DNA from: Aliiroseovarius subalbicans
GTDB taxonomy: Bacteria; Pseudomonadota; Alphaproteobacteria; Rhodobacterales; Rhodobacteraceae
Direction of reading: 5' to 3'
Assembly (NCBI RefSeq): GCF_022678625.1
Contig: NZ_JALBYQ010000004.1
Location: forward strand, 372,001-436,000
Length of the DNA: 64,000 nt
The notes below the pieces were generated by a model. The model saw only the letters and a list, made by a program, of their open reading frames with translations, did no database searches and was not told the DNA's origin. The translations under genes and the position numbers were made by a program. Positions 30,882 through 40,236 of this stretch are shown one piece after another. Each line of letters starts with the position of its first letter. Within the stretch, counting starts at the first letter, position 1.

Positions 30882-31721
30882 TCAGTGCGCCATCAGAATC
30901 GGCACTTCCGAGACTTCCAGCATGTGCCGGGTGGCTCCACCCAGAATTGATTCGCGGAACCGTGAGTGACCATAAGCCCCCATGACCAGCAAATCGGCGT
31001 TCTGATCCCGCACGTGGCGGTTCAGGATGTCCGACACACGCGGCATCGTGCGTGCCAATACCGATACCTCGGCCCGCACTCCGTGGCGCGACAGCATCTG
31101 GCTGAGCGCCCCGCCGGGATCCGAGCGTTCTGGCCCGTGCTGCGGCGGATCGATGATGGCGATCGAGACATTCTCTGCCGCTTGCAGGAACGGCAGGGCC
31201 GAGCGAATCGCGCGCAATGCCTCGGTGCTTTCATTCCAGGCGATCACGATGTTGGTGAAACTGCCTGACACTTCGGCATCATCCGGGGTGATCAGGACCG
31301 GCACCGCGCCGTTGAACAGCGCCGCCTCGACGATGGCTTCACTGTCATGGCCACGCCCTTCGCCATAGGGGCGTGGCAACACGACCAGGTCGGAAAACCT
31401 TGTTCTGTGAGCGATGACGCCGTTCAGGGCCACCATTTGGGCCGAAAGACCGGTGGTTGACCAGTTGATCGCACCGCCTTCCAGCGTCTTGCGGGCCTGA
31501 TCCTCAAGCGCAAGCGCGTCTTCGCGCGCCTGGGCAAGGTTGTCCTGCACCACCATCGCGGAGGCGCCGGCGTAATAAAAACCGGGTTGCGCGCGATCAA
31601 GACCCAGGCAAAGCACATCCAAATGGGCCCCGGCATGTTCTGAAAGGGAGATCGCCGCAGGGAACGAACTTGCGTTCAAAACGGCGTCGGTGAGGATTGT
31701 CGTGATGGTTTTATAGGCCAT
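30882..31721 (-). CDS. Tandem universal stress protein
   Basis: A 279-aa UspA-type protein with two USP domains in one chain (about 1-145 and 150-279). Domain 2 has the ATP-loop signature VMGAYGHSRFRESILGGAT, whose G-x-x-G-x9-G-[ST] pattern predicts nucleotide binding; domain 1 is degraded at this point. Start at MAYKTITTILTD. The position next to ccoN and the FNR-like boxes upstream point to induction under low oxygen. Its exact function is unknown. Confidence 0.9.
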   Translation of the reverse strand: MAYKTITTILTDAVLNASSFPAAISLSEHAGAHLDVLCLGLDRAQPGFYYAGASAMVVQDNLAQAREDALALEDQARKTLEGGAINWSTTGLSAQMVALNGVIAHRTRFSDLVVLPRPYGEGRGHDSEAIVEAALFNGAVPVLITPDDAEVSGSFTNIVIAWNESTEALRAIRSALPFLQAAENVSIAIIDPPQHGPERSDPGGALSQMLSRHGVRAEVSVLARTMPRVSDILNRHVRDQNADLLVMGAYGHSRFRESILGGATRHMLEVSEVPILMAH

Positions 31722-31785
31722 TTCACACCTTCCGAAGACTTCGATAATTCTGGACTGACTTTGCCTTTCAAGGGCCTGCGGCGCT

Positions 31786-31799
31786 TTGACATGGGTCAA
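31786..31799. promoter_or_regulatory. FNR-like box, usp-proximal
   Basis: TTGACatggGTCAA is an inverted repeat with a C for T change in each half-site compared with the consensus. The centre lies 46 bp from that of the second box. It stands 65 bp upstream of usp, so it may serve that gene mainly. Confidence 0.75.
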
Positions 31800-31831
31800 G
31801 CCCTTGGAAAGGGGCACGATACATGCGCATT

Positions 31832-31845
31832 TTGACATGGATCAA
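31832..31845. promoter_or_regulatory. FNR-like box, ccoN-proximal
   Basis: TTGACatggATCAA has a single mismatch to the FNR consensus. It is about 100 bp upstream of ccoN, which fits activation of ccoNOQP by FnrL under microaerobic conditions, as established in Rhodobacter. Confidence 0.88.
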
Positions 31846-31946
31846 AGCGGGATGGACGGTGCGCGTCCAAACCGTGCACAGTCGCAAAGTGCCCCCTTTG
31901 ACCGACATGGGTGGGGTGCAACAAGACAAAGACGAAGGGACGCAAA

Positions 31947-33548
31947 ATGTGGGATTACCTAAAATTGGTGATTTTCGGCCTGATCGCAGTATTGGCCGCT
32001 ATCGCTGCAAGCTATGCCCGCGACCTGGCATATCAAGTACACGCTGTGCTTGTTATGTTGATCGCAGCTGGCATGTTTATCTATTCAATTCGGCGCGTTG
32101 GGGCGCCGAAAGTTGCTACAACCGGATATATGGATGACCCCGTTCGCATTGGTGTCATCCTGACCGCCTTCTGGGGCGCTGTCGGGTTCCTGGTCGGGAC
32201 CTGGATCGCGTTCTTGCTGGCATTTCCGGATCTCAACTTCGCCTGGGCCGAGGGTTACATGAACTTCGGGCGTCTGCGCCCGCTGCACACCTCGGCGGTG
32301 ATCTTCGCATTCGGCGGCACGGCGCTTATCACGTCGAGCTTCTATGTCGTGCAGCGCACCTCGGGCGCGCGCCTTTGGGGCGGCAACCTGGCCTGGTTCG
32401 TGTTCTGGGGATACCAGATCGTGATCCTGCTGGCCGCGACCGGTTACCTGCTGGGTGCTACCCAGTCCAAGGAATACGCCGAGCCGGAATGGTACGTTGA
32501 CCTGTGGCTGACCATTGTCTGGGTCGCCTACCTGCTGGTGTTCATGGGCACGCTGATGAAGCGCAAAGAGCCGCACATCTATGTGGCCAACTGGTTCTAC
32601 CTGTCGTTCATCATCACCATCGCCATGCTGCACGTCGTCAACAACCTGGCAATCCCGGTCTCGATCTTCGGGTCGAAGTCGGTGCAGTTGTTCGCCGGTG
32701 TGCAAGACGCGATGACGCAGTGGTGGTATGGCCATAACGCCGTGGGCTTCTTCCTGACCGCAGGCTTCCTGGGCATGATGTACTACTTCGTGCCGAAGCA
32801 GGCCGAGCGTCCCGTGTTCAGCTACAAGCTGTCGATCATCCACTTTTGGGCTCTGATCTTCCTGTACATCTGGGCCGGTCCGCACCACCTGCACTACACC
32901 GCGCTGCCGGATTGGGCTTCGACCCTCGGCATGGTGTTCTCGATCGTGCTGTGGATGCCCAGCTGGGGCGGCATGATCAACGGCCTGATGACGCTGTCTG
33001 GTGCCTGGGACAAGCTGCGCACCGATCCGGTCATCCGGATGATGGTTGTGTCGATCGGCTTTTACGGCATGTCGACCTTCGAAGGTCCGATGATGTCGAT
33101 CCGCGCCGTGAACTCGCTGTCGCACTATACGGACTGGACTATTGGTCACGTGCACTCGGGTGCTTTGGGTTGGAACGGCATGATCACCTTTGGCGTGCTC
33201 TACTTCCTGGTTCCCAAGCTGTGGAACCGCGCCGGGCTGTACAGCCTCAAGCTGGTCAGCTGGCACTTCTGGCTCGCCACCATCGGTATCGTGCTTTACG
33301 CCGCGTCGATGTGGGTAACCGGGATCATGGAAGGCCTGATGTGGCGTGAAGTCGACGCCCAGGGTTTCCTGGTCAACTCGTTCGCTGACACCGTGGGTGC
33401 CAAGTTCCCGATGTACGTCGTTCGCGGCATGGGCGGGGTTCTGTTCCTGACCGGTGCTTTGATCATGTGCTATAACCTCTGGATGACCGTCAAACGGGCG
33501 CCGGCTGCTGAAGCTGCCGATGCTCCCGTTGCGGCTCCGGCTGAATAA
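31947..33548 (+). CDS. ccoN: cbb3-type cytochrome c oxidase subunit I
   Basis: Catalytic haem b/b3-CuB subunit of the high-affinity terminal oxidase, 533 aa from the ATG chosen here; AAGGGA lies 6 bases before it and the product begins [11 protein letters not shown], as in other Rhodobacterales. An upstream ATG at 31911 would add 12 polar residues. Twelve membrane helices are visible. [14 protein letters not shown] and the [16 protein letters not shown] segment carry the CuB/haem ligands, and [14 protein letters not shown] completes the active site. Under FNR-like control. Confidence 0.97.
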   Translation: MWDYLKLVIFGLIAVLAAIAASYARDLAYQVHAVLVMLIAAGMFIYSIRRVGAPKVATTGYMDDPVRIGVILTAFWGAVGFLVGTWIAFLLAFPDLNFAWAEGYMNFGRLRPLHTSAVIFAFGGTALITSSFYVVQRTSGARLWGGNLAWFVFWGYQIVILLAATGYLLGATQSKEYAEPEWYVDLWLTIVWVAYLLVFMGTLMKRKEPHIYVANWFYLSFIITIAMLHVVNNLAIPVSIFGSKSVQLFAGVQDAMTQWWYGHNAVGFFLTAGFLGMMYYFVPKQAERPVFSYKLSIIHFWALIFLYIWAGPHHLHYTALPDWASTLGMVFSIVLWMPSWGGMINGLMTLSGAWDKLRTDPVIRMMVVSIGFYGMSTFEGPMMSIRAVNSLSHYTDWTIGHVHSGALGWNGMITFGVLYFLVPKLWNRAGLYSLKLVSWHFWLATIGIVLYAASMWVTGIMEGLMWREVDAQGFLVNSFADTVGAKFPMYVVRGMGGVLFLTGALIMCYNLWMTVKRAPAAEAADAPVAAPAE

Positions 33549-33562
33549 GGAGGGCCGGACAG

Positions 33563-34288
33563 ATGGGAATTCTCGACAAACACGCGGTTCTGGAAAAGAA
33601 CGCAACCCTGCTTCTGGTCGGCTCTTTGCTGGTCGTCACCGTCGGTGGCATCGTGGAGATCGCACCTCTCTTCTATCTCGAAAATACCATCGAGAAAGTT
33701 GAAGGTGTGCGTCCCTACTCGCCGCTGGAGCTGGAAGGTCGCAACATCTACATCCGCGAAGGCTGCTATGTCTGCCACTCGCAGATGATCCGCCCGATGC
33801 GCGATGAGGTCGAACGTTACGGCCACTACTCGCTGGCAGCGGAATCGATGTACGACCACCCGTTCCAATGGGGCTCCAAGCGGACCGGGCCTGACCTGGC
33901 CCGCGTCGGCGGCCGCTATTCGGACGAATGGCACGTGGATCACATGAGCGACCCGCAATCGGTCGTTCCGGAATCGGTGATGCCGAAATACGCCTTCCTG
34001 TCGGATCGCCAGCTGTCGCCGATGTATATCGGTGACATGCTTGAGACCCACAAGATGGTCGGTGTGCCGTATACGGACGAGATGATCGAGAACGCAGAAG
34101 CTGACTGGGCGGCTCAGGCCGATCCCGACAGCGACTATGACGACATGCTGGAACGCTATCCAGGGGCGCAGGTGCGCAACTTTGATGGTCAACCCGGTGT
34201 GTCCGAAATGGATGCGTTGATCGCCTATATGCAGATGTTGGGGACGTTGGTCGATTTCGAGACCTTCACACCCGACGCAAGCCGGTAA
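33563..34288 (+). CDS. ccoO: cbb3-type cytochrome c oxidase subunit II
   Basis: Membrane-anchored monohaem cytochrome c, 241 aa. One N-terminal helix (about 14-36) and one haem site CYVCH at residues 68-72, in the sequence [14 protein letters not shown]; the axial Met is expected in the later KYAFL/MPKY region. Transfers electrons from CcoP to CcoN. It follows ccoN by 14 bp. Confidence 0.97.
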   Translation: MGILDKHAVLEKNATLLLVGSLLVVTVGGIVEIAPLFYLENTIEKVEGVRPYSPLELEGRNIYIREGCYVCHSQMIRPMRDEVERYGHYSLAAESMYDHPFQWGSKRTGPDLARVGGRYSDEWHVDHMSDPQSVVPESVMPKYAFLSDRQLSPMYIGDMLETHKMVGVPYTDEMIENAEADWAAQADPDSDYDDMLERYPGAQVRNFDGQPGVSEMDALIAYMQMLGTLVDFETFTPDASR

Positions 34289-34299
34289 GGGGGCGGGTT

Positions 34300-34509
34300 A
34301 TGGACACCTATTCTCTGTTGCGTGAAATAGCAGACAGCTGGGTGCTCTTGGCCATGTTCGTGTTTTTTGCCCTTGTGGTTCTCTGGGCGTTTCGCCCGGG
34401 GAGCCGGAAGGTCCATCAGGACACGGCCAACATCCCGTTTCGCCATGAAGACAAACCTGCCGGTGACGGGGACCACCCCGGCGCTCATCTCAAGGAGGCG
34501 CGGCAATGA
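34300..34509 (+). CDS. ccoQ: cbb3-type cytochrome c oxidase subunit CcoQ
   Basis: A 69-aa single-helix protein (helix about 12-33, LLAMFVFFALVVLWAFRPGS) that stabilises the oxidase core against oxygen. Its C-terminal part is polar and variable. Its stop overlaps the start of ccoP by 4 bp. Confidence 0.93.
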   Translation: MDTYSLLREIADSWVLLAMFVFFALVVLWAFRPGSRKVHQDTANIPFRHEDKPAGDGDHPGAHLKEARQ

Positions 34510-35366
34510 GTAAGAAACCTGTTGAAAAGAAAGATCCCGAAACGACGGGCCACGAATGGGATGGCATTCAGGAGTTCAACAACCCGTTGCCCCGCTGGTG
34601 GGTTTGGGTGTTCTACCTGACCATCGTCTGGGGTGTCTGGTACACGATCGCCTATCCTGCCTGGCCGCTGCTGAAAGGCGCGACCGAGGGTTACCTGGGC
34701 TTCTCGACCCGGGCGCAAGTTGCCGAGGACATTCAGAAGTTCACGGACATGAACGCCGGTCTGGAAAGCGAACTGGCCGGGGCTGACCTGGCAACGGTCG
34801 AGCGCGGCTCGGACCTGCACAATTATGCGATCCAATCGGGCAGCGCGACGTTCGCGACCTGGTGTTCGCAGTGCCACGGGTCCGGTGCGGCCGGTGCGGT
34901 CGGCTATCCCAACTTGCTGGACAACGACTGGCTGTGGGGCGGCGATCTGGAAGCGATCCAGACCACCATCACGCACGGGATTCGTGACGAAAGCAATGAC
35001 GACACGCGTTTCAACGACATGCCCGCTCACGGCGAGCTGTTGGAAGCCGAAGAAATCACCGCAGTGGTCGATTATGTCGTGTCGCTGTCCGGTGGCGAGG
35101 CTGACGCGGCGCTGGTGGAAACCGGTGCGGTCGTGTTCGAGGACAATTGTTCGTCCTGCCACGCCGAAGGTGGCGTGGGTGACCGCGACATGGGCGGCCC
35201 GAACCTGAGCGACGCGATCTGGCTGTTTGGCGGCGACAAGGACACCGTTCTTGAAAGCGTCAGGGACGGTCGCGCTGGCATGATGCCCGCTTGGAACACG
35301 CGTCTGAGCGAAGCACAGATCAAAGCTGTTGCGCTGTATGTGCACACGCGGGGCGGCGGCGAATAA
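34506..35366 (+). CDS. ccoP: cbb3-type cytochrome c oxidase subunit III (dihaem)
   Basis: Dihaem cytochrome c, 286 aa, entry point for electrons. N-terminal segment with HEWDGIQEFNNPLPRWW, one membrane helix at about 31-55, then haem sites CSQCH at 120-124 and CSSCH at 215-219. The second domain ends with MMPAWNTRLS, which should contain the axial Met. Starts within ccoQ (ATGA overlap). Last gene of ccoNOQP; a terminator follows about 100 bp downstream. Confidence 0.97.
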   Translation: MSKKPVEKKDPETTGHEWDGIQEFNNPLPRWWVWVFYLTIVWGVWYTIAYPAWPLLKGATEGYLGFSTRAQVAEDIQKFTDMNAGLESELAGADLATVERGSDLHNYAIQSGSATFATWCSQCHGSGAAGAVGYPNLLDNDWLWGGDLEAIQTTITHGIRDESNDDTRFNDMPAHGELLEAEEITAVVDYVVSLSGGEADAALVETGAVVFEDNCSSCHAEGGVGDRDMGGPNLSDAIWLFGGDKDTVLESVRDGRAGMMPAWNTRLSEAQIKAVALYVHTRGGGE

Positions 35367-35406
35367 GCCGGCCCGTAACAAGTTCCGGGGCCTCACTCCC
35401 CGGTTA

Positions 35407-35453
35407 GGCACCGATCCCTGATCCTGTTCGCGCGTTTCTCCGGGGTCGGTGCC
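35407..35453. repeat. Long inverted repeat after ccoP
   Basis: GGCACCGATCCC and, 23 bases later, GGGGTCGGTGCC are inverted with one mismatch (12-base arms). There is no T-run after it. The real terminator follows 14 bases on, so it may be an mRNA-stabilising 3' structure or an extra terminator. Confidence 0.7.
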
Positions 35454-35466
35454 GACAAACACAGAG

Positions 35467-35496
35467 GGTCCGGACAAGCACAGTCCGGACCTTTTT
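35467..35496 (+). terminator. Terminator of ccoNOQP
   Basis: Perfect stem GGTCCGGAC / GTCCGGACC with a 7-base loop followed directly by TTTTT. Confidence 0.92.
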
Positions 35497-35591
35497 GCAT
35501 ACAGGTAAAAATGCGGGTATCGCAGGTCTGAGGACGCTGATGCGGCATGCCAAAATGACGCGGTGCAGAACGTGTATCCTGGATGTATCTA

Positions 35592-35605
35592 TTGATCCAA
35601 GTCAA
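35592..35605 (+). promoter_or_regulatory. FNR box upstream of ccoG
   Basis: TTGATccaaGTCAA, one mismatch to consensus, about 64 bp before ccoG. It gives the assembly operon its own low-oxygen control. Confidence 0.87.
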
Positions 35606-35668
35606 AGCCGTTTTCCCCTTCGGTTCCTAGAAGGGAGAACATGTTAAATTCAGGATAGGATTCCGTTC

Positions 35669-37090
35669 ATGTCCGACGCCCCCGAACAACTCTATGCCGC
35701 CCGCGAACCCGTCTTTCCCAAAAAGGTGAAAGGGGCGTTCCGTTCATTCAAATGGTGGATCATGGGGGTGCTTTTGGGCATCTACTACCTGTCCCCCTGG
35801 ATCCGCTGGGACCGCGGACCGAACCTGCCTGATCAGGCGATTCTGGTCGATATGGCGCATCGCCGGTTCTATTTCTTCTGGATCGAGATCTGGCCGCATG
35901 AATTCTATTTCATCGCGGGCCTGCTGATCATGGCCGGGCTGGGGCTGTTCCTGTTCACCTCGGCGCTGGGCCGGGTCTGGTGCGGATATGCCTGTCCGCA
36001 GACTGTGTGGACAGACCTGTTCATCATGGTCGAACGCTGGATTGAGGGCGACCGAAACGCCCAGCTGCGTCTGCACAAGTCAAAGTGGAACGCAAAAAAG
36101 CTGCGCTTTCGGCTGACAAAGTGGATCGCGTGGCTGCTGATTTCGGTCGCGACCGGCGGGGCCTGGGTGTTCTTCTTCACGGATGCGCCGACGCTGGCGA
36201 TGGACCTGATCACCATGAACGCGCATCCCATCGCCTATACGACGATCGGCGTGCTGACCGCGACGACCTTCTTCTTCGGCGGAATCGCGCGTGAACAAAT
36301 TTGCATCTATGCCTGCCCCTGGCCGCGTATTCAGGCTGCGATGATGGACGAAGACACGATCGTTGTCGCCTATCGCGAGTGGCGTGGTGAGCCGCGCGGC
36401 AAGCACCGCAAGGGCGATACATCGAGCGAGTTCGGCGATTGCATCGACTGCATGGCCTGCGTGAACGTCTGCCCCATGGGGATCGACATTCGCGACGGTC
36501 AACAATTGGAATGCATCACCTGTGCGCTGTGTATCGACGCGTGCGACGATATGATGAAGAAGATCGGCAAGCCGCGTGGCCTGATCGATTACATCGCGCT
36601 GAAAGATGAAACCCGGGAACGTGCGGGCGGCCACAAGATCCCGGTCATCAAGCACATTCTGCGTCCGCGCACGATCATGTATACGGTTCTGTGGGCTGGA
36701 GTGGGCGTCGCATTGACCGTGGCGCTGTTCGTGCGTCCGGCTGTTGAGGTCACGGTGCGCCCGGTGCGCAACCCGACCTATGTCACCTTGTCTGACGGCG
36801 CGATCCGCAACACCTATGATGTGGGCGTGCGTAACCGTCATGGCGAAGACTGGCCCTATTACTTTGCCCTGCCTTTGGACAGCGATCTGGTATTGGAACT
36901 GGAAGGCAGTGATAAACGTGTGCTAGTTGCTCCGCCTGACACGGAAGCGAAACAGCGGGTTTATGTGACCGCGCCGGCCGGCACCGATGCCGCCCGCGCC
37001 GACCGTACCGAGCTTCGCTTCTGGGTCGTGGATGGTGTGACGGGTGACCGGGCTTCCTCGGACACCGTGTTCAACGGGAAAGGGCAATGA
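35669..37090 (+). CDS. ccoG: CcoG, ferredoxin-like cupric reductase for cbb3 assembly
   Basis: Membrane iron-sulfur protein of 473 aa (also called RdxA/FixG). Membrane helices at about 27-46 and several others; conserved CGYACPQTVW and CIYACPWPRIQ, then the 4Fe-4S region with CIDCMACVNVCP and CITCALCIDAC (near 258-295). The C-terminal about 100 residues form an Ig-like FixG domain. Family data show it reduces Cu2+ to Cu+ for the CuB site. Begins the ccoGHIS operon and overlaps ccoH by 4 bp. Confidence 0.96.
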   Translation: MSDAPEQLYAAREPVFPKKVKGAFRSFKWWIMGVLLGIYYLSPWIRWDRGPNLPDQAILVDMAHRRFYFFWIEIWPHEFYFIAGLLIMAGLGLFLFTSALGRVWCGYACPQTVWTDLFIMVERWIEGDRNAQLRLHKSKWNAKKLRFRLTKWIAWLLISVATGGAWVFFFTDAPTLAMDLITMNAHPIAYTTIGVLTATTFFFGGIAREQICIYACPWPRIQAAMMDEDTIVVAYREWRGEPRGKHRKGDTSSEFGDCIDCMACVNVCPMGIDIRDGQQLECITCALCIDACDDMMKKIGKPRGLIDYIALKDETRERAGGHKIPVIKHILRPRTIMYTVLWAGVGVALTVALFVRPAVEVTVRPVRNPTYVTLSDGAIRNTYDVGVRNRHGEDWPYYFALPLDSDLVLELEGSDKRVLVAPPDTEAKQRVYVTAPAGTDAARADRTELRFWVVDGVTGDRASSDTVFNGKGQ

Positions 37091-37578
37091 GCATGGCCAA
37101 TGAACCTGACAAAGAGGGGCGTGAACTGACGGGCAAGCATGTCCTGATCATCGTGGTCAGCGCCTTCGCCATCATCATCGGGGTGAACCTGTTCATGGCG
37201 TTTTCCGCCGTGGGCACGTTCCCGGGGCTTGAGGTGAAAAACTCCTATGTGGCCAGTCAGGAATTCGACCAATTACGCGATGCGCAAGAGGCGCTGGGTT
37301 GGGACGTGTCCGCTGAAATCGAAGGCGACGTTCTGACCTTGAGTATCCTGGATCCAGAGGGCGACCCGGTAGAGGTTCTGAACCTCGACGGCACCTTGGG
37401 GCGCGCCACCCACGTGAACGACGATCAGACGCCGGACTTCAGCCAAAGCTCCACCGGTAGCTATGTCGCCAATGTGGGGCAATTGGACGGAGGCAACTGG
37501 AACCTGCGCATGACCGCAACCGCGCCGAATGGCACGCCATTCCAGCAGCGCATCGTGATTTATATCGCAGGCCGTTAA
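37087..37578 (+). CDS. ccoH: CcoH/FixH, cbb3 oxidase assembly protein
   Basis: A 163-aa single-helix membrane protein (helix about 18-40, VLIIVVSAFAIIIGVN) with a periplasmic beta-rich domain. Required for cbb3 assembly and known to contact CcoN in Rhodobacter capsulatus; the exact role is unclear. Overlaps ccoG by 4 bp and lies 3 bp before ccoI. Confidence 0.92.
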   Translation: MSMANEPDKEGRELTGKHVLIIVVSAFAIIIGVNLFMAFSAVGTFPGLEVKNSYVASQEFDQLRDAQEALGWDVSAEIEGDVLTLSILDPEGDPVEVLNLDGTLGRATHVNDDQTPDFSQSSTGSYVANVGQLDGGNWNLRMTATAPNGTPFQQRIVIYIAGR

Positions 37579-37581
37579 GCT

Positions 37582-39774
37582 ATGGCTGTGCCGATCTCTG
37601 CCTGTCCGGCCTGTGACGCCGCCCCGCTTGCCGAAGCGCAGGCGGGTGCCGGGTATCGTGGCAACGGGCAGGAAGCCAAGCGTCTGATCCTGTCGCTTCC
37701 GGCGATCTATTGCGCCGCCTGTATCGTTGGTGTCGAACGCGGGCTTAGCCAGCAGCCCGGCGTGCGCTCGGCCCGGGTGAACCTCACGCTGAAACGCGCC
37801 ACGGTTGAGGCCGATCCTGACATCGAGGCACAGGATCTGGCGGATTACTTGTCCGGCATCGGCTTTGAGGCCTATGAGCTGGACAGCGGCATGTTGTCGT
37901 CGACCGAGACAGACAAGCGCGGCCGGGATCTACTGATGCGGCTGGGCGTTGCGTTCTTCGCAATGATGAACGTGATGCTTCTGTCCGTCGCGGTCTGGTC
38001 CGGCGCCACGGATGCGACGCGCGACCTGTTCCACTGGATCAGCGCGGGCATCGCCATTCCCACCATCGCCTTTTCGGCGCAGGTCTTTTTCAAATCCGCC
38101 TGGGGTGCGTTGCGTGTTGGTCGCCTGAACATGGATGTACCGATCTCGCTGGCCATTCTTCTGGCTGTTGCAATGTCGATCTATGAGACGATGCAGCACG
38201 GTCATCACGCCTATTTCGACGCGGCGCTGTCCCTGACCTTCTTTCTTCTAGGTGGCCGGTATCTGGACTACCGCACCCGCTCTGTTGCCCGCTCGGCGGC
38301 CGAGGAGTTGTCGGCGCTGGAAGTTCCGCGCGCGCATCGTCTGACCGATGAGGGCGAAGAGGTCGTGCCGGTCAACGAGCTGTCCATCGGGGACATCGTG
38401 CGGGTCGTGCCCGGCGCGCGGGTGCCGGTGGATGGTGTGGTCACCGCAGGGGAAAGCGAGATCGACCGCTCGCTTCTGACCGGCGAAAGCCTTCCGGTCG
38501 TGGCGGGGCTTGATACCGTGGTGATGACCGGCGAGGTGAACCTGACCGGCCCCTTGTCCGTGCGCGTGACCGCGGCAGGGCGTGACAGCACGCTGCATCG
38601 CATGGCCGATCTGGTCGCTATCGCGGAAACCGCGCGCAATAAATACACGTCGCTGGCCGACAAGGCGGCGGCAGTCTATGCGCCTGTGGTGCACCTTCTG
38701 GCCCTGGGCGCCTTCCTCGTTTGGCTGTGGCTGACCGGCGGCGACTGGCGCCTGGCGATGAATATTGCCGTGGCGACCCTGATCATCACCTGCCCCTGCG
38801 CGTTGGGCCTGGCGGTTCCGGCCGTGACCACGGCGGCATCGGGGCGTTTGTTCAAGCAGGGCATGTTGCTGAAATCCGCCACGGCGATGGAGCGGTTGGC
38901 CGAGGTCGACCATGTGGTTTTTGATAAGACCGGCACCCTGACCGAAGGCAAACCCGAGGTGGACGATCTGGAGCGACACAGCGCGCGCGACCTGTCTATC
39001 GCCCTGGCTCTGGCCGAAGGCTCGTCGCATCCGCTGGCCCAGGCGCTGGCTCAGGCGGCCCGTGGCGCGGGTGTTTCGGCCGCCGAGGTCAGCCAGGCCC
39101 GTGAAATGCCGGGCAAAGGCATTCAGGCCGATTGGCAGGGCAAGATCGTGCGCCTTGGTCGCGCCGAATGGCTGGGCGCCACGGCTGTCGACCAAACCGC
39201 GACCTACCTGCGGGTGGGCGACGGATCGGTTCTGCCCTTCACCTTCACAGACGCGTTGCGCGACGGTGCCGCCGAGGCGGTTCAGGCGCTGCAGGCCCAG
39301 GGGATGCAGGTCACGCTGATTTCCGGCGATGTGCCCGCCGCGGTGGCGGATATCGCCGGCCGCGTGGGCATTACCGATTGGCAGGCCGATACCTTGCCCG
39401 AGGACAAGGCAAGCTTTGTCGCCGGGCTGGGCCGGGCGGGCCACAAGGTTCTGATGGTCGGCGATGGGCTGAACGATACGGCCGCTCTGGCCGCCGCGCA
39501 TGTCTCGATCTCACCCGCGTCAGCGTTGGAGGCGACCCGCGTCGTGTCCGACATCGTGCTCTTGGGCCGCACGCTGGCGCCGCTGGGCGGTTCGGTCGCG
39601 CTGGCCAAGTCCGCCACCCGACGGATCAAGGAAAACTTTGCCATTGCGGCGGGCTACAACGCGATTGCGATCCCGATCGCCCTGGTGGGTCTGGCGACGC
39701 CGCTGGCCGCTGCGCTTGCCATGTCGGCAAGTTCCGTGACAGTGTCCCTGAACGCGCTGCGGCTGAGGAAGTGA
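37582..39774 (+). CDS. ccoI: Copper-exporting P1B-type ATPase CcoI/FixI
   Basis: P-type ATPase of 730 aa that delivers copper to the cbb3 oxidase across the inner membrane. N-terminal heavy-metal domain with CAAC (Cys44-Cys47) and an extra CPAC pair at 8-11; transmembrane CPC motif at 404-406; phosphorylation site DKTGT at Asp448; GDGLNDTAALA in the hinge region. Eight membrane helices expected. It is of the CopA2 (low-turnover) kind. Sits in ccoGHIS; ccoS follows 7 bp on. Confidence 0.96.
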   Translation: MAVPISACPACDAAPLAEAQAGAGYRGNGQEAKRLILSLPAIYCAACIVGVERGLSQQPGVRSARVNLTLKRATVEADPDIEAQDLADYLSGIGFEAYELDSGMLSSTETDKRGRDLLMRLGVAFFAMMNVMLLSVAVWSGATDATRDLFHWISAGIAIPTIAFSAQVFFKSAWGALRVGRLNMDVPISLAILLAVAMSIYETMQHGHHAYFDAALSLTFFLLGGRYLDYRTRSVARSAAEELSALEVPRAHRLTDEGEEVVPVNELSIGDIVRVVPGARVPVDGVVTAGESEIDRSLLTGESLPVVAGLDTVVMTGEVNLTGPLSVRVTAAGRDSTLHRMADLVAIAETARNKYTSLADKAAAVYAPVVHLLALGAFLVWLWLTGGDWRLAMNIAVATLIITCPCALGLAVPAVTTAASGRLFKQGMLLKSATAMERLAEVDHVVFDKTGTLTEGKPEVDDLERHSARDLSIALALAEGSSHPLAQALAQAARGAGVSAAEVSQAREMPGKGIQADWQGKIVRLGRAEWLGATAVDQTATYLRVGDGSVLPFTFTDALRDGAAEAVQALQAQGMQVTLISGDVPAAVADIAGRVGITDWQADTLPEDKASFVAGLGRAGHKVLMVGDGLNDTAALAAAHVSISPASALEATRVVSDIVLLGRTLAPLGGSVALAKSATRRIKENFAIAAGYNAIAIPIALVGLATPLAAALAMSASSVTVSLNALRLRK

Positions 39775-39781
39775 CCCCAAC

Positions 39782-39943
39782 ATGAATGTTCTGGTGTATC
39801 TGATCCCGATTTCCCTGCTGCTGGGCGGGCTGGGGTTGGGCGCGTTCTTCTGGACCCTGCGATCCAGCCAATATGACGACCCCGATGGCGACAGCCACCG
39901 CATCCTGGACGACCGCTGGGACGACGCACCGCCCGAAGATTGA
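39782..39943 (+). CDS. ccoS: cbb3 oxidase assembly protein CcoS
   Basis: A 53-aa protein starting MNVLVYLIPISLLLGG, with one N-terminal helix (about 3-25) and the typical LRSSQYDDPDGDSHRIL that follows it. CcoS is needed for loading cofactors (haem b and CuB) into CcoN. The acidic C-terminus is usual. Ends the operon. The gene is very small; the location after ccoI and the conserved pattern make it secure. Confidence 0.93.
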   Translation: MNVLVYLIPISLLLGGLGLGAFFWTLRSSQYDDPDGDSHRILDDRWDDAPPED

Positions 39944-39953
39944 CGAAAACGGA

Positions 39954-40079
39954 TTAGATCAGGTTCAGATCCCGCGCGATCATCGCCGCCTGGGTCCGGG
40001 TGCACGTCTTCAGTGCGCTAATAATTGCACGCACACGTATTTTCACGGTCACTTCCCGAACCGCGAAAGCAGGGGCCAT
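39954..40079 (-). pseudogene. Remnant of a LuxR-type helix-turn-helix regulator
   Basis: The reverse strand from 40079 to the TAA at 39954 encodes VREVTVKIRVRAIISALK and then TRTQAAMIARDLNLI, which is clearly the last two helices of a LuxR/NarL DNA-binding domain. No receiver or full HTH upstream exists: in the same frame there is a TGA 24 bases before the in-frame ATG, and the other frames show nothing similar. It is therefore probably a decayed response regulator; a 41-aa small protein with its own start (AAGGAA precedes the ATG) is the alternative. The stretch between here and the arylesterase gene (40080-40236) shows no other gene. Confidence 0.6.
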
Positions 40080-40236
40080 TTCCTTTTTCTGCGACCTTCA
40101 TGCCTTGATCCAGACCCTGATCCGCAGTGCCTAGCACCATGTCTTTGGTGGCTGCGTGACTTGTCGCTGCGCGTACTCGCTTCGTGGAATTGCGAACCCG
40201 TGAATCCCCAAGAAACAGGGCCAAATCCGCAGTTGT

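Larger units (their letters stand above)
35367..35668. other. Intergenic region between ccoNOQP and ccoGHIS
   Basis: About 300 bases without a gene. It holds a long imperfect inverted repeat (35407-35453), a strong terminator (35467-35496) and an FNR box (35592-35605), so it ends one operon and starts the next. Confidence 0.8.

Noticed and set aside
40080-40236. Possible upstream half of the LuxR-type regulator in other frames.
   Set aside because: None of the minus-strand frames shows receiver-domain or recognition-helix sequence, so only the 41-residue remnant is supported.
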